A stretch of 64,000 nucleotides of DNA from Pyrrhosoma nymphula (taxonomy: Eukaryota > Arthropoda > Insecta > Odonata > Coenagrionidae). The notes under the pieces are model-generated. The model saw only the letters and a list, made by a program, of their open reading frames with translations. It was not told the origin of the DNA and did not search any database. A program made the position numbers and the translations under genes. The first letter of the stretch is position 1; every line of letters starts with the position of its first letter. Below are positions 11,780 to 22,769 of this stretch, one piece after another. The DNA lies in NCBI GenBank assembly GCA_963573305.1, contig OY754335.1, forward strand, positions 18,329,501-18,393,500, read 5' to 3'.

Positions 11780-12430
11780 AGAGTACTCATTTTAGTCCTA
11801 ATGTGAATGTAATAGTCATAATGATGCGGGAATAGCTTCGAAGTCGGTCGAGGTTCTCCAGTATAGTGTGGAATATACGAAGCTACTATAGTTCTTTTAA
11901 TTTAATTATGCCACAATTCAATATAGTACATTAGGCAAATATCACCTTAAAATGTAGCAGGGGCAATTAGGACACCAGCCTTGAAGAAGCAAAAGAATAG
12001 GAAAAAGAAACTGAAAGAGAACTGTAGAGAAACTGAAAGTTACTCTTATGACTTCACCTTAGAAGTCACTTGCTAGTGGTACTTCCATGTGAAAGTACGT
12101 ACTTATATGACGGTGGGGGTAAATAGCGGTAGTACCTGATCGACCGCGGTTCGCTCGTGCACGGAAAAAAGACTGGCTTCTATTTTGCCTGCAAGAAGCA
12201 TTTCCATTCTGCGATGAAATCGCATCGTATCCGGTGAAATGCTGATCGCCTGACTACAAACGGGGATTAAAAATGTAAACAACGATTAACTTAGCAGGAG
12301 GAGAACTTCTTGTTACATACGTGAATATTATTTTATGCCTGAACATATGTTTGATGTTAATAGATTACTTAAAATAAGACTCATGACTGTTTTAGTATTC
12401 AGTAATAAGTAAAGGCGTAATGCTCATACA
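11780..12430. other. No feature recognised
   Basis: Unassigned spacer between the hammerhead-like repeats and the left end of the Tigger element. Confidence 0.4.
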
Positions 12431-14943
12431 TTATAGGGGAAGGTTGCCTAAATCGCACCAGTCTGGGAAAAAAACGACTTAACTGAAAAATAAGTGACGC
12501 AATATAAGTTTTTAATGCTGTTTCATATAAGGAAGTATGTTTGTTTCTCTCACAATTTTAGGGGACATTGAATTCCAAGTTGAACACATATACATATACA
12601 AAAATTAAATTTCAAACCTTTGCAAACGGTGCGATTTCGGCAACAGGTTTCCCAAATCGTACCACCGGTGGACAAAATTAGGAAATTGTATGTTTCAACG
12701 ACAATGAGAGACAGAGAGGCAAGTTTTTTAAGTATATTTTTTAGAACCGTAAACATATCAAACATGTGTATTAAAATACCTGGAACATAAGGAACGAAAA
12801 AAGTAAAAATAAGGCATATCTTTGACATTGAGAAAAGATGTAGAGTTTTTCTGCTAGATAAAAAAATCTCTAAACATTGAAACTAAATTTACAATTCTTT
12901 TAGAGAAGAATTAATGCTTTGGAATAGTCTTTTCGCTGCAATTTTTTAAAAGAGTTCTTAACGTATAACTTTATTTACACATGTCGCAAATGAAGATAAG
13001 AAGATCCTTATGGGAAAGTCCAGAACACGATTCGTGTACCCATTGTTTGCACTTAAGGTACTGCACCATGTTTTCCTCAACAGATGCTTCACATAGGAAA
13101 CAAAACCATGCTGGGTCCCTTTCAGTTTGCTTTTTAACTTCGTCACAAAATATTAGTGTCTTGGCACTAGACCTTACAGGATTTTTCCTTCCGAAAGGTT
13201 TTGTTTTGTTTTCTTCTGGCTTTACAAACTTGATACTTTGAGATTGTGATGAATATCCTTGTATAATTTTTTTAATCTGTTCCTTATTGCCCTTTCCTGC
13301 CTGTGATGAGGTTGACGGATCGCTGATTAGAGCAACACTGAATCTTTTTAGCTTTTCAGTCAATTGCTCAGATTTTTTCTTCTGTGATCCCTCTAGCTTT
13401 TACTTGTAGGGGCTGGAAGTTAGTAGTTCCGCTCTTTGTGGCCCTCCCGACCTGCGTTTGGTTTTGTTTTTCCCTGGCTTAAGCGTCGGTAAGGGGCTTA
13501 TTTCGGAAATTTTCATAACGAGACTCCTGGGAGAACATCCTTCACTCATTCCAGGAATTGATACCAACTTTTCAGCGTTTCCAGCCGATTCTTCAGAAGG
13601 GTCATTTCTCTGACTCGGGTCGTCAACAGCTTTCTCATTTTGCTGAGTGTATAGTTCAGCAGTGATAAAATCAGCGTCATTGAAAACAAACCAGTCAGTA
13701 GGCCACACACCACTGGCTATGAAACCACCTATCGCATTGATCATCGCCGCATCTCGGGGGTAGGCCTCAGCAATGATGGCAGACACGTGGCACTGGCGAA
13801 GAGGAGGCATATCACTTCTGTGCCACTTGGTAACAACCTCGTCATAGTAGAGCTGGAATGGCTTGAATACAGCCAGGTCGAGTGGCTGGAGACGATGGGT
13901 GGTATGGCCAGGAAGTTGAATCAACAAAACACCATTTTCTGTAGCGATGTTGACCACCTTGAAGTTTTTTGAATGGGTAGTATGTCCACCTAAAAGAAGA
14001 AGCACTTTGTCCTCCACTGAGGGTCTGACATGTGAGATGAAGTTTTTCAGCCATTTGATAAACAGTTCCGAACTGATGTACCCGGATTCCGAAACTTCCA
14101 CCAAACTCCCGGGAGGAGCGCCATTAGCAAGCGATCAGTCCATCCTTAATATCTTAAAAATAATCATTGGGGGGACATAAAATCTATTGGCTTTCGTGCA
14201 GCATACAACAGTGCTGTTGACACCTCTTTCTACGCTGGATATGAATGAATGAATGAATAATTTATTAATTGTCCTGGGGATATACCCCTTAAGAACAAAA
14301 GCAATTTACATTTTTTGAGCAACATAAAGAGAAAAATCAACAATTTGGACAGTAAAATAATGAAAAAATTAAATATAAATTTATTCCATTTTTACAATGC
14401 TGAATGCATAGTATTTCGGAAATCATATCGTATAACAAATTTATCTGCTTACATTTTTTTTAAGTTAACAACAGAAAAGCAGCACTTAACCCATTAAGGA
14501 CCATAATTATTTCACTAATATACTTTGGTTTTTAAAGTTTGATTCGAAGGTACAATCACATAAGGATGACAAAAACAAAGTTTTACGAAAAAATATAAAT
14601 ATTTAGTACAAAAAAAATTACGTCCCATTTTTGGGACGTTGGCCCAATACAGTAGCTTTCCCTCCAAAATACGACCATCAGTAGTAATTGGTAAAATAAC
14701 TATTTCCGGATACTTTTTTGCTTAAAATTAATTTAATTAACACTTATGAAAGAAGAAAAGTGACTGCGTTTAATCATACGTGCTTATTTATTCAATATTT
14801 TGACAATAACGTTTTAAACTTGATATTATTTTACACCACGTCACAATACATCTATGTTGCATTACATGAAAAAAAATTTAGTTTTGCAGGAATGAAGCAT
14901 TTTAAAATGAACGATATTATTTGGCGTCTACACATGGAATTAG

Positions 14944-15230
14944 CATTTTGGTACAAACAGTAAGGGCTAAGACCATGAGATGTACATTATAAAGAGTTAC
15001 AAATAAAAATATTTATCAGATGCCATTTGGTACAACTAGAAAGGCATAAAACCATGAGATGTACTATAAACACACAAAATGTGCACATTTGGTACACATT
15101 GAAAGGGATAAAACCATGCATATTACAAAGAATTACATATAAAAATATTTATCAGTTGTCATTTGGTACAACTAGAAAGGGAAAAAACCATGAGATGAAC
15201 TATATATAATATCTACCATGTAAAAATGTT
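14944..15230. repeat. Imperfect tandem repeat inside piggyBac
   Basis: Four copies of a 60-80-base unit, beginning near 14944, 15023, 15085 and 15159, with conserved core ATTTGGTACAACTAGAAAGG then AAAACCATGAGATG. It lies between the left end and the transposase 3' end. Confidence 0.75.
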
Positions 15231-15369
15231 TATCGCGTGACATTTGAATTGACGTTCAAGCATAAAAAGCTGTAATGGTATGAAAAAGAATTGCTCTTCA
15301 AGAAGTGAATTTGCTGTTAGCGAATTCTAATCGCATATCCACAAGAGATCACTGAAATAGTTTACCTTT

Positions 15370-16945
15370 CATGGAAATCGGAAAAAACATCGGTCATGCA
15401 ATGCAAAATTACAGCGTTTACAAATTCTCGTGGTTTTCTTTCCACATAAAGCGCAGCGCATCGAAATATTATATGTTTTCCATCATCAAATATTATTTCT
15501 GCGCTTACTCTTCCACCAGAAATACGATTTCTTTGGGGCCCGGGACGTGTTTTTAGTCAAATATGCCAAGACTATTCTCCTTCTTGCATCAAGTAAAGAC
15601 ATATTTTCTTCTAGAACACTTATCTGATAGAGTCTCCAGCTGTTTACCACGGCAATGTCAACCATTTGAGTGAAAATAGGGAACAATCATTTCTTCCCGC
15701 GTATTCTTGTGCTGTACAGTGAGATCTGTTTATCCAGTAAATCTACTCCTCCCATAAAATTATTATACTCAGAAATAAGTCTAGGAATAAGAACGGTGAT
15801 TTCTTTTTTGTCTTTCTGAGAGTAACGTTTTACACAAAGTGTGGGATAAATCTGACTATAATTGGTAGCAACGCATACTGGGGGGCTGTCATGCCACTTA
15901 GCTACCAGAATTTGAAGGACATTTCTTGATGCGGCTCTCTCTAACTGTCCCTGATGCTTTCGATTCCTTATTCTTCAAATTAGTTAACGTTTCATTGCTT
16001 GTAAATAAGTTGTCAATGAATAACTCATAATTTGTGGATTCGCTATTAGGAATGACACTCGTGAGTTCATTTATGACCCTGAATCCTAAGGGACCTTTAT
16101 TATTTGTACGCTCTTTCCCAATGTAGGGTGAAAAATTGTAAAGTTAGCCATTAGAGCTACACAGGCACCAAAACCTATAGCCGAATTTTATTGGCAAACT
16201 TTGCATAAATATTTTGGCAGAATACATACCATGGTATCGTATCATCATCTCATCAATAGAGAAAAATGCTAAATAAAAAAAGATTTTTTGAGGATACCGG
16301 GATTAGCCACGGTAGTTACCTTTACGGAGTCACCTGCAAGTGCACATAAGTGCGATATTCCACAGAGGAAAAATCATTCGCCTTGACCATGATTCGAACC
16401 CGGATCCCTCGAGTTCGCTGGATGGACCAATTCGTTCATATCAACTTTGAAATGTGGAAAAAATACTTTTGAGTTGCATGTATTGTACTCTGTGTAGCAA
16501 TAAGATTCAATAAATCATCCTCGAAAATTCTTCAAAAATCTGAACCACACTCAAGCCAAGTAAGGCTTGCAGATTGTCAAAAGTTCTTTAGGAAGGTTCA
16601 ACCATATCAGTACCATATTTAGGTGAACACTTTTTCCATTCTGGGACATAAGACGTGTCTGGCTTGCTTCGGTTAGGAATAGGAGATATTGAAGTTGACA
16701 CTTCAGCAAGAATATTACCAATATCACGGGTTTTTTTGAAGGAATACTTCTAACTTGACTGCTACATCTTGTAGATTTATGGTATCTGGAAGTTCACCTT
16801 CATCAATTTCTTCTTCATCCGTCAGTTCGTCAGGAGAAGGAGGGATTATAGCGATTTCCACATCGTCAACATCGTTTTCATCGTCGCTTGTTTGCAATAG
16901 AATGGTTGTAACTTCTTGCAAGGTCAAGGCCCTGCGCTGGGACAT
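15370..16945 (-). pseudogene. piggyBac transposase, frameshifted and interrupted
   Basis: The N-terminus at 16945 is MSQRRALTLQEVTTILLQ with an acidic stretch. Pieces in different frames follow: SYVPEWKKCSPKYGTD; FEDDLLNLIATQST; FSIDEMMIRYHGMYSAKIF (first catalytic Asp); then ELFIDNLFTSNETL (second), NNFMGGVDLLDKQ (third, about 15745), FTQMVDIAVVNSWRLYQ and a C-terminal Cys-rich end near 15440 (RCA, KKTTRICKRC across a frameshift). About 100 residues between the second and third pieces are missing, replaced by a SINE at about 16285-16430. All three Asp positions survive in the remnant, but the gene cannot be translated. Confidence 0.8.
16285..16430 (-). mobile_element. tRNA-derived SINE fragment inside piggyBac
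   Basis: The minus strand shows a B-box, GGGTTCGAATC, followed by GGCGAATGATTTTTCC, shared with the copy at 24480-24545. Its A-box is not clear. It interrupts the piggyBac transposase and is the innermost of four nested insertions. Confidence 0.55.
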
Positions 16946-17607
16946 TTTGATCTCCTGCTCTAGTGTCTGGATTGCAAAATTAAATTTTTGTTGTAAATAT
17001 ATAAAAATAATTTCTAAAATAAAAGATAAAACGAAGAGTATGTAGAATTTATAAATTAGCGGAGGAAATATTCCAATTATTGTATAGAAAAGACAAAGAC
17101 AGACTATTTTTCACAAAAGTTCGTCATAAGGCCAATGTCCCAAAAATGGGACGCAGCATTTTGACTAGAGTTATACTTATATTTGTTGCTGTATTCAATA
17201 TATTATGAATTCACACGATAGCAGGACTCTTAGTGACTATATATGTCAGATGAACTCGCACCACACACCAGTAACTTAGTGTGTGAAGCACTAGAGGTAG
17301 AAGCGAGCTAAATTAGAAAAAAAATCGATTTTCAGAGCCATCTGGTTTAAAACATTATCAACTAAATGTAACGTTTTCAGCAATGTGGATAGATTGAGTA
17401 ATGATGATTATCCAGTGCAGAGGAAATGGGAATAGGACACAAAATAAAACTTTTGTTGCAATTTTAACCTGCGTCCCAAAAATGGGACATTGGCCGGTAA
17501 TGGGTTAAATGCTATTATTAAATACGCAAACACGGCTACAAGCAATTACAATAATATGCAAAATAATAACAACATTTAGTGGTCAGAAAGTAACATATTA
17601 TAATATT

Positions 17608-18084
17608 TCATCTTAAACTAGCAACAGAAGAACAATTTTTTATGTTTTTTGGCAGGGTGTTCCAGAGATGACACGCAGTGACCAAGAAAGAATTTTGGAA
17701 CTTCGTTGTGCGATGACTAGGAAAGTAAAGATACTCAGGATCACATCTAGTGCACATATCCCTAGTGGAAGGTTTCACGGAAAACATGTCGAATAAATAT
17801 TCAGGGGATTTTTCTTGAAATAAGCAATGCAAGTAGAATCCGAGGAAATATTTCCTTCGGGTTTTAACATCGAGCCATCTAAGTTCATTGTAGTAGTGGG
17901 TCATGTGGACATCTCTGAAAAGTTTAAAAATAAACCTAATGCATGAATTTAGAGCACGGTGTAGTGTGGTGTTATCTTCTTCATTTAAGTCGATGTAAAC
18001 TAGACAACAGTAATCAATAACGGCGAAAACCAACGATGAAATGAGCATTTTCCTAGTGCCTTGAGGAAGAAATTTAGAATGCAC
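17608..18084 (-). pseudogene. Non-LTR retrotransposon reverse transcriptase, C-terminal end
   Basis: About 158 residues open: LISSLVFAVIDYCCLVYIDL, ALNSCIRFIF, RRKYFLGFYLHCLFQ, HRTTKFQNSFLVTACHLWNT, LPKNIKN. These are the conserved tail motifs of Jockey/RTE-like LINE proteins, downstream of the polymerase active site. The catalytic part is absent because the copy is 5'-truncated. Confidence 0.75.
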
Positions 18085-18959
18085 TAAAAGGATATCGCCC
18101 CAACCTGTTGTTTTCCCTTTTCTGCTAAAACTTTTGGTGATCTCTTTTGAACAGTTTGAAAGCCAGTATTATCCAAATTAAAAATAAGAAAACCGTTTAG
18201 CTTATTGTCATTAACAATCGTTTCAAGGACGTCAAAAAAATGGTAGACACTCTCTTTGTTGAATCCTTTGACTCTATGAACGGATATATTCTCGGGATGC
18301 CGAAGACTTAGTTTTGGGTTGCGTGTAAGAAATCCATAATACCACTTTTTACCGTCCATTCTCTTCCCTTTGTTGAAAGGGTTGGTTAAATGAGTGTTGT
18401 CTTCAAGAATTTGAAAGGCTAGCTTCCTAACATCTATTGGCGTCGGCCCAAACAATGAAGCTTCAAATCGCAAAACAACTAATTCGTGCTCTGCTTCTAT
18501 CGGTAAAGCCGTCTCTCTTCCATTAACCACAAAATTAACACCACGATCCAAGCTCCTACCAACTTCTCCTCGGCAATGCCGCAGAAATGTCTTTTTTGGA
18601 GTTCTGTATTTCCTACAACATTCATTTAATCTGTTTTTTCCCTCCCTGTATTTATTCAAGGCAGATTTCATGTCCTCAGGGGTCCATTTTCCATAAATCC
18701 TTTTCACCTTTTCTCCTGACTTCCCTTCCTCCATTTCTCTTGATTGTAGATAAAAGAACGAAAATAAAACCTGAATAAGCCAAAACTTACGCTTGTAATT
18801 TGAGCCACTTGCAGTTGCCCAAATTGCACCGGTACAGAGAGACATGGTGCGATTTGGGAGCGACCGCCACTTTATAAGAAATCAATTCTACTGCCTAAAC
18901 ACGTGATCATACCACGCTGGTAATGGTGCGAAATGAAACAAAATAGACTTCAGAAATAT

Positions 18960-19912
18960 GATATGTAGCTAAAGCTATCTATTCTAGAGTAAATTATGGT
19001 ATAATAAGCTGGGGCAGTGCTTTTAAAAATACATTAAAACGTGCAGAAACAGCTCTAAAAGCAATAGTTCGTACTATAGCCAGAGTAAGTCGTTCACCTT
19101 CTTTTCCAGTATTGCAAATACTGGAAAAACTGCAAATACTCCCATTAAGGCACTTATACATATACAAGGTGCTAAGACTATTCGACCTTCGTAGCGGAAA
19201 TAACCCTAAAGTCTTGGATAAGCCTCATTTATACAATCTGCGGAAAAATGATTCATATGTTTTGCCCAAACCAAATATAACCCTTTTCAAACGATGCTTT
19301 CTCTATTTGGGGCCAAAAATTTTCAATAGCTTACCACAGAGTATCCAATTGGACAGTCAAAGAACCGTACACGAAGCGGCAGGAATCGGATGCGGAGAAC
19401 ACCGCTTCCGTACGTTTCGTGTACGCTACTTCAACAGTCAAAGAACCGTACACCAAACGTTGATTCGCTTCCTTAAGCGAATCACCGCTTCGAGTACCCT
19501 TCGTGACCGGTCGAGGAAGCGGAACATTTTCGCCAGGGAAGTAACTTCTAGCATCAATACTTTCCAAAAACAGGTGAAACTCTATTACGGCTATTTACAA
19601 GCGGAAATATGATTAGGGATCTATTTTAGAGATTGTTTGCTATCAATATCCTGTTTTGTACTTTTGTGTATTTATTTCTATTCCTTTTTCTATGTATATT
19701 ATTTTTATGTTTTCAAGAGTTTCTCTTTCCAACTGGAGACATTTTGATATAATAAAAAAATATTGTGCTTGTATTACTATGATATTTTGAAGGTGACTCC
19801 AACAACAGGCAAATGCCTTAGGGATCACCTAAAGCTCCAGTCTGTGTTTATTGTAATATATTGTGTACAAAACTTGATGGAGCAATAAATATTTATTATT
19901 TATTATTATTAT
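18960..19912 (+). mobile_element. 5'-truncated non-LTR retrotransposon in the Tigger leader
   Basis: The plus strand encodes a LINE protein tail: SRVNYGIISWGSAFKNTLKR, AETALKAIVRTIA, LQILPLRHLYIYKVLRLF, LPKPNITLFKRCFLYLGPKI, FNSLPQSIQL, FQKQVKLYYGYLQAEI. The 3' end is AATAAATATTTATTATTTAT with an ATT-rich tail at about 19880-19912. An 81-bp-spaced direct repeat (19353 and 19434) enlarges the coding frame without breaking it. Confidence 0.7.
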
Positions 19913-20185
19913 GTAAATACAACTTACCTGTTTTCAATATTCTTGTGAAAAGACGATAACAATAGCAGGAGAGACAATTCTTTTCTTAAAATCCACGCAG
20001 AAGACTTTTCACTACACCGGTGGCCACAACTGAAGTGTGGTGTGCTTGGGGATGAAGGAATTTCCAAATTCAGCCGTTAGATTGCATATAGGTCCAATAT
20101 ATTGCATGTAGGGCATATTTCTAGGATGGTGGTGCCATTTGGGAAGCGGTGCGATTTACAAGGCAAGTTGTAGGCAACTCTCCCC

Positions 20186-20450
20186 TACGCTTTGAATTGC
20201 ACGTAAATATATTTAATGTAATTAATACAACTTGTAAAATCCACGAATGCCTGTAGTACTCGAAGGGAGCGATGTACAAACGGATTGTTTGACGAAATTC
20301 GGCAATTTTCGAAATAACCATTTTTATTGTTTACTTTTGTCAGTACTTTCTCAGGGAATTGGCCGGAAGAAATGTGTAAGCAGAAGATTTATGATTAACA
20401 AGACCACAAAAAAATTGCTTTAAAATATTTTAGGAAATATTTATGGTACT
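20186..20450. other. No feature recognised
   Basis: AT-rich spacer between the right end of the Tigger element and the LINE fragment at 20455. Confidence 0.4.
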
Positions 20451-20454
20451 GTAA

Positions 20455-20795
20455 ATAAACAAAGATTTTGGAGGATACGTACAAACGAGGAGTTGGAGAG
20501 ATTGTACAGAGATGATATAAAAAGAGGAAGTATCATATGGGCAGCACACCTCCAAAGATTGCCGGAAGAAACTGTTTTGAAACAAGTTTTGAATGTGAGA
20601 CCGGGAGGCAGAAGAAGGAGAGGAAGGCCCAGGCAAAAATATGGCTGGATGATCTGAAGGAAGACTTGCGGAGACTGGGAGGAGAATATGGAGGAGAAAG
20701 GCCGAGAGCGGAGAGAATTGGAGGCGAATAACTCTGTAGGCCCGGGCTATTCACGAGCTGTGGCGCCAAAAGGGATGGATGGAATGCTTAAGGTG
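20455..20795 (+). pseudogene. Non-LTR retrotransposon C-terminal fragment
   Basis: The plus strand reads RTNEELERLYRDDIKRGSII and AAHLQRLPEETVLKQVLNV, then RRRRGRPRQK, and in a second frame WLDDLKEDLRRLGGEYG followed by a Trp-rich end close to LHELWRQKG. These are the late tail motifs of a LINE protein, with at least one frameshift at about 20635. Confidence 0.75.
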
Positions 20796-20799
20796 GCTG

Positions 20800-22140
20800 G
20801 AGCGGTAATCGTGAGTCGTTGAAGGCACATTCTAATAACTTTTCAAATAAGTCGAAAAAATATTCTTGGACTACATTTCACTCAAGTACACCTGTTTATA
20901 CGTTGTAAATCACCACACATGCAGTAATGTATATGATGCAAGAGTTATATTTAAAACTTTCGCATTAATTAAAGCATTGTTTTGACATGGATTTCCGGCG
21001 CGAAATTTGAAATTTACGAGAAAATCATATCTAAATACGCTTTTCTTACTCGACATGATACTTTGATATTTGTTAGCAGCTATTATAATAATTTGAAACT
21101 TATTATTTTGCATTTAGGAGAAAATCTGTACATAAGTAATCGAATTGTTTCAAAATATGTGCCGTGTGCCATTAGAGCACTTGTTAACATATCATTGAAT
21201 TGACAGGAAACCAAATCGGTAGCCTTCAGTTTTTTCACTTTTATCGATAGATATTACTAATAAGGACTCGTATGCAAAGTTTCACGCAAATCTCTACATG
21301 AACAAAAATCGCTCCAGCCACCTCTACTTCCATAGAAGCCAACTTCCATGTGTAAAGCAGCCTTCAGAACCCAGGTGTGAGATAGTTCCTCATGATCGAT
21401 TCAGAGATCTCAGTTTCGAGACAAGCCATAATATTTAATTCTCGCCAGCATCAAACGACATCGGGCAATGCTCCTGTCTGTTGCCGGCACAGTTCCCTTC
21501 TAGACCAGGGGCTCCTGTAGAGGGCCCCTGGAGTTCCATAGAGGGCACAGGGAGTTCCATGGAGTGCGGGATTCAGGAAGAGGAAAAGGCCCCTCTTCGC
21601 ATTCACCACCACTCGTGCTGTGCTCGTCGGGTGTTTTTGGAGAGCAAGGTGAATCAGGGCGGCTGGAAATTCGAGGCATAGCTTGATTCGCATAAGTGGA
21701 AGAGCCGAAAGCTCTCTTTTCGAGCAGACAAATGTGTGAAGTGTCGGTGCCCGAGTGGTCTTGTGTTGGGGCGGACAGTGTAAGGTTAAATGCGACCTCA
21801 AGTGTAATCTGTGTGGAGAGGGCAAAAGGGGAAGTTGGACGAACGCGTCGCTGCCGGAAACTTGAGTTGGAGAAGGGGGGGGGGAGGGGCTGGGGGTTAT
21901 GGGCATCCATTGTTAGGGTCACCTGGCTGCGGCTTACTCGCAACTGGGTAGGAACCAGACTCCGGCGTCACTCCACCGGGAAGATTTTTAAAGCCTTAAG
22001 TGGGGTTAAGTAAGGGGGAGAGAGGTATGGAGGACTCGTAGCTACGAGCACGCCATTATATTCTCACTATAATTGGTATTAATCGCACCCAAAAGAAAGT
22101 AATGGATCTTTCAGGGGATCAATTCTTCTAAATCTGCGTG
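20800..22140. other. No gene recognised
   Basis: The segment 21480-22000 is GC-rich and low in stops on both strands, giving overlapping open frames (21451-21943) full of Pro, Ser and Arg without domains. I read these as composition effects. Confidence 0.4.
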
Positions 22141-22180
22141 ATACTCGCAAGTCACCCACGGATAGTGTGGCGTAGGACAC
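22141..22180 (+). repeat. Dispersed repeat family A, short fragment
   Basis: CTCGCAAGTCACCCACGGAT with TGTGGCGTAGGACAC resembles the opening block of the family at 42973, diverged. Confidence 0.35.
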
Positions 22181-22680
22181 TGACATCCGCATCTACATGA
22201 GGGCGAGTAGCAAAGGGAATATGTAACAAGCAACTATAATGCTGCATTCATCACATTGCGAATAAATGACTTCATGCAATCTGTATCTATTTTTTACAAT
22301 TTATTTCAGTGTATAAAGCTTCATTTGAAAGTTATTTCATGATAATTCAGTGGATGTCGAAATACATGGAAATCAAAAACCGTGTACAACATGGTAAATG
22401 TAGCCCATTACCTGATATCATCTATCATAAAACTTTTGTATATGGGAAGAAAAATTCTATGAAATGAAAGTGATATTTTTATCCATTTATAATTGCAAGA
22501 TTTTTTATGGGAAGTATGGCAATCTTTCGCCCATCTGCCATTAGCGTATCCTTATCTTTTCTAACCTTATCTCAGAAAATCTACATCTACGATTCTCGCA
22601 GAGGACTGGGTCTTTGAATAAAGGCCTTCGTGTATAAATATATGTTAAGAGAGATAGATGACTATACCATCCCTTAGTTG

Positions 22681-22768
22681 TATTATGGCATGTGTAATAT
22701 CACATTCGTTCCGCTAAGTAAGTGTATTATGGCATGTGTAATATTAAATTCACACCGCTAATTGTAAG
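22681..22768 (+). repeat. Two-copy tandem duplication, 44-bp period
   Basis: TATTATGGCATGTGTAATAT starts at 22681 and again at 22725, each followed by a similar CACATTCGTTCCGCTAA-like tail. Confidence 0.7.
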
Positions 22769-22769
22769 T

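Larger units (their letters stand above)
14490..17504 (-). mobile_element. piggyBac-like element with both ends
   Basis: A 3,015-bp element between TTAA at 14486-14489 and TTAA at 17505-17508. The ends read CCCATTAAGGACCA (left) and CCCATTACCGGCCAATG (right, minus strand). An inverted palindrome ACGTCCCATTTTTGGGACGT lies 130 bp inside the left end, with related palindromes TGTCCCAAAAATGGGAC at 17137 and CGTCCCAAAAATGGGACA at 17472. It holds a broken piggyBac transposase and a ~70-bp imperfect tandem repeat at 14944-15230. Confidence 0.85.
14243..18089 (-). mobile_element. 5'-truncated non-LTR retrotransposon inserted in Tigger
   Basis: The minus-strand LINE ends at its 3' end in AATAAATTATTCATTCATTC, a tetranucleotide tail. 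The flanks repeat GGATAT (14237-14242 and 18090-18095), a target duplication inside the Tigger transposase codons. After removing the piggyBac insertion about 0.83 kb of LINE remain. Confidence 0.8.
12971..18745 (-). pseudogene. Tigger/jerky-like transposase, split by a LINE
   Basis: The N-terminal part (18745-18096) starts MEEGKSGEKVKRIYGKWTPE, an HTH_psq domain, then a CENP-B-type HTH and the DDE start NLDNTGF. The frame breaks in GAIS at the LINE and resumes at 14236 with SVERGVNSTVVCC, running through LVEVSESGYISSELF to LQPLDLAVFKPF. A stop lies at about 14130 (RMD*SLANGAPPG) and another at 13400. The same frame then goes on to a Cys-rich PHD-like finger at 12971-13080 (CFLC, WVHESC, CDMC). 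The second catalytic Asp, normally in a DNH motif, is Gly (LLLLGGHTTH, about 13990), while NLDNTG and QPLD keep theirs. It is dead by insertion, stops and a lost active-site residue. Confidence 0.85.
12436..20185 (-). mobile_element. Pogo/Tigger-type DNA transposon with nested insertions
   Basis: The ends are inverted: left GGGGAAGGTTGCCTA with AATCGCACC; right (minus strand) GGGGAGAGTTGCCTA with AATCGCACC, an extra ~14 bases lying between the two blocks on the right. TA flanks both ends (12434-12435, 20186-20187), the target duplication of the Tc1/mariner superfamily. The motif GGTGCGATTT or its complement recurs inside both ends (about 12450, 12635, 12657, 18842, 20149). The element carries one transposase gene, broken by the LINE at 14243-18089, and a second LINE fragment at 18960-19912 in its leader. 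Confidence 0.85.

Noticed and set aside
21451..22013. Open frames of about 105-151 residues on both strands
   Set aside because: GC-rich stretch with Pro/Ser/Arg-rich peptides in several frames at once, and no splice or domain support.
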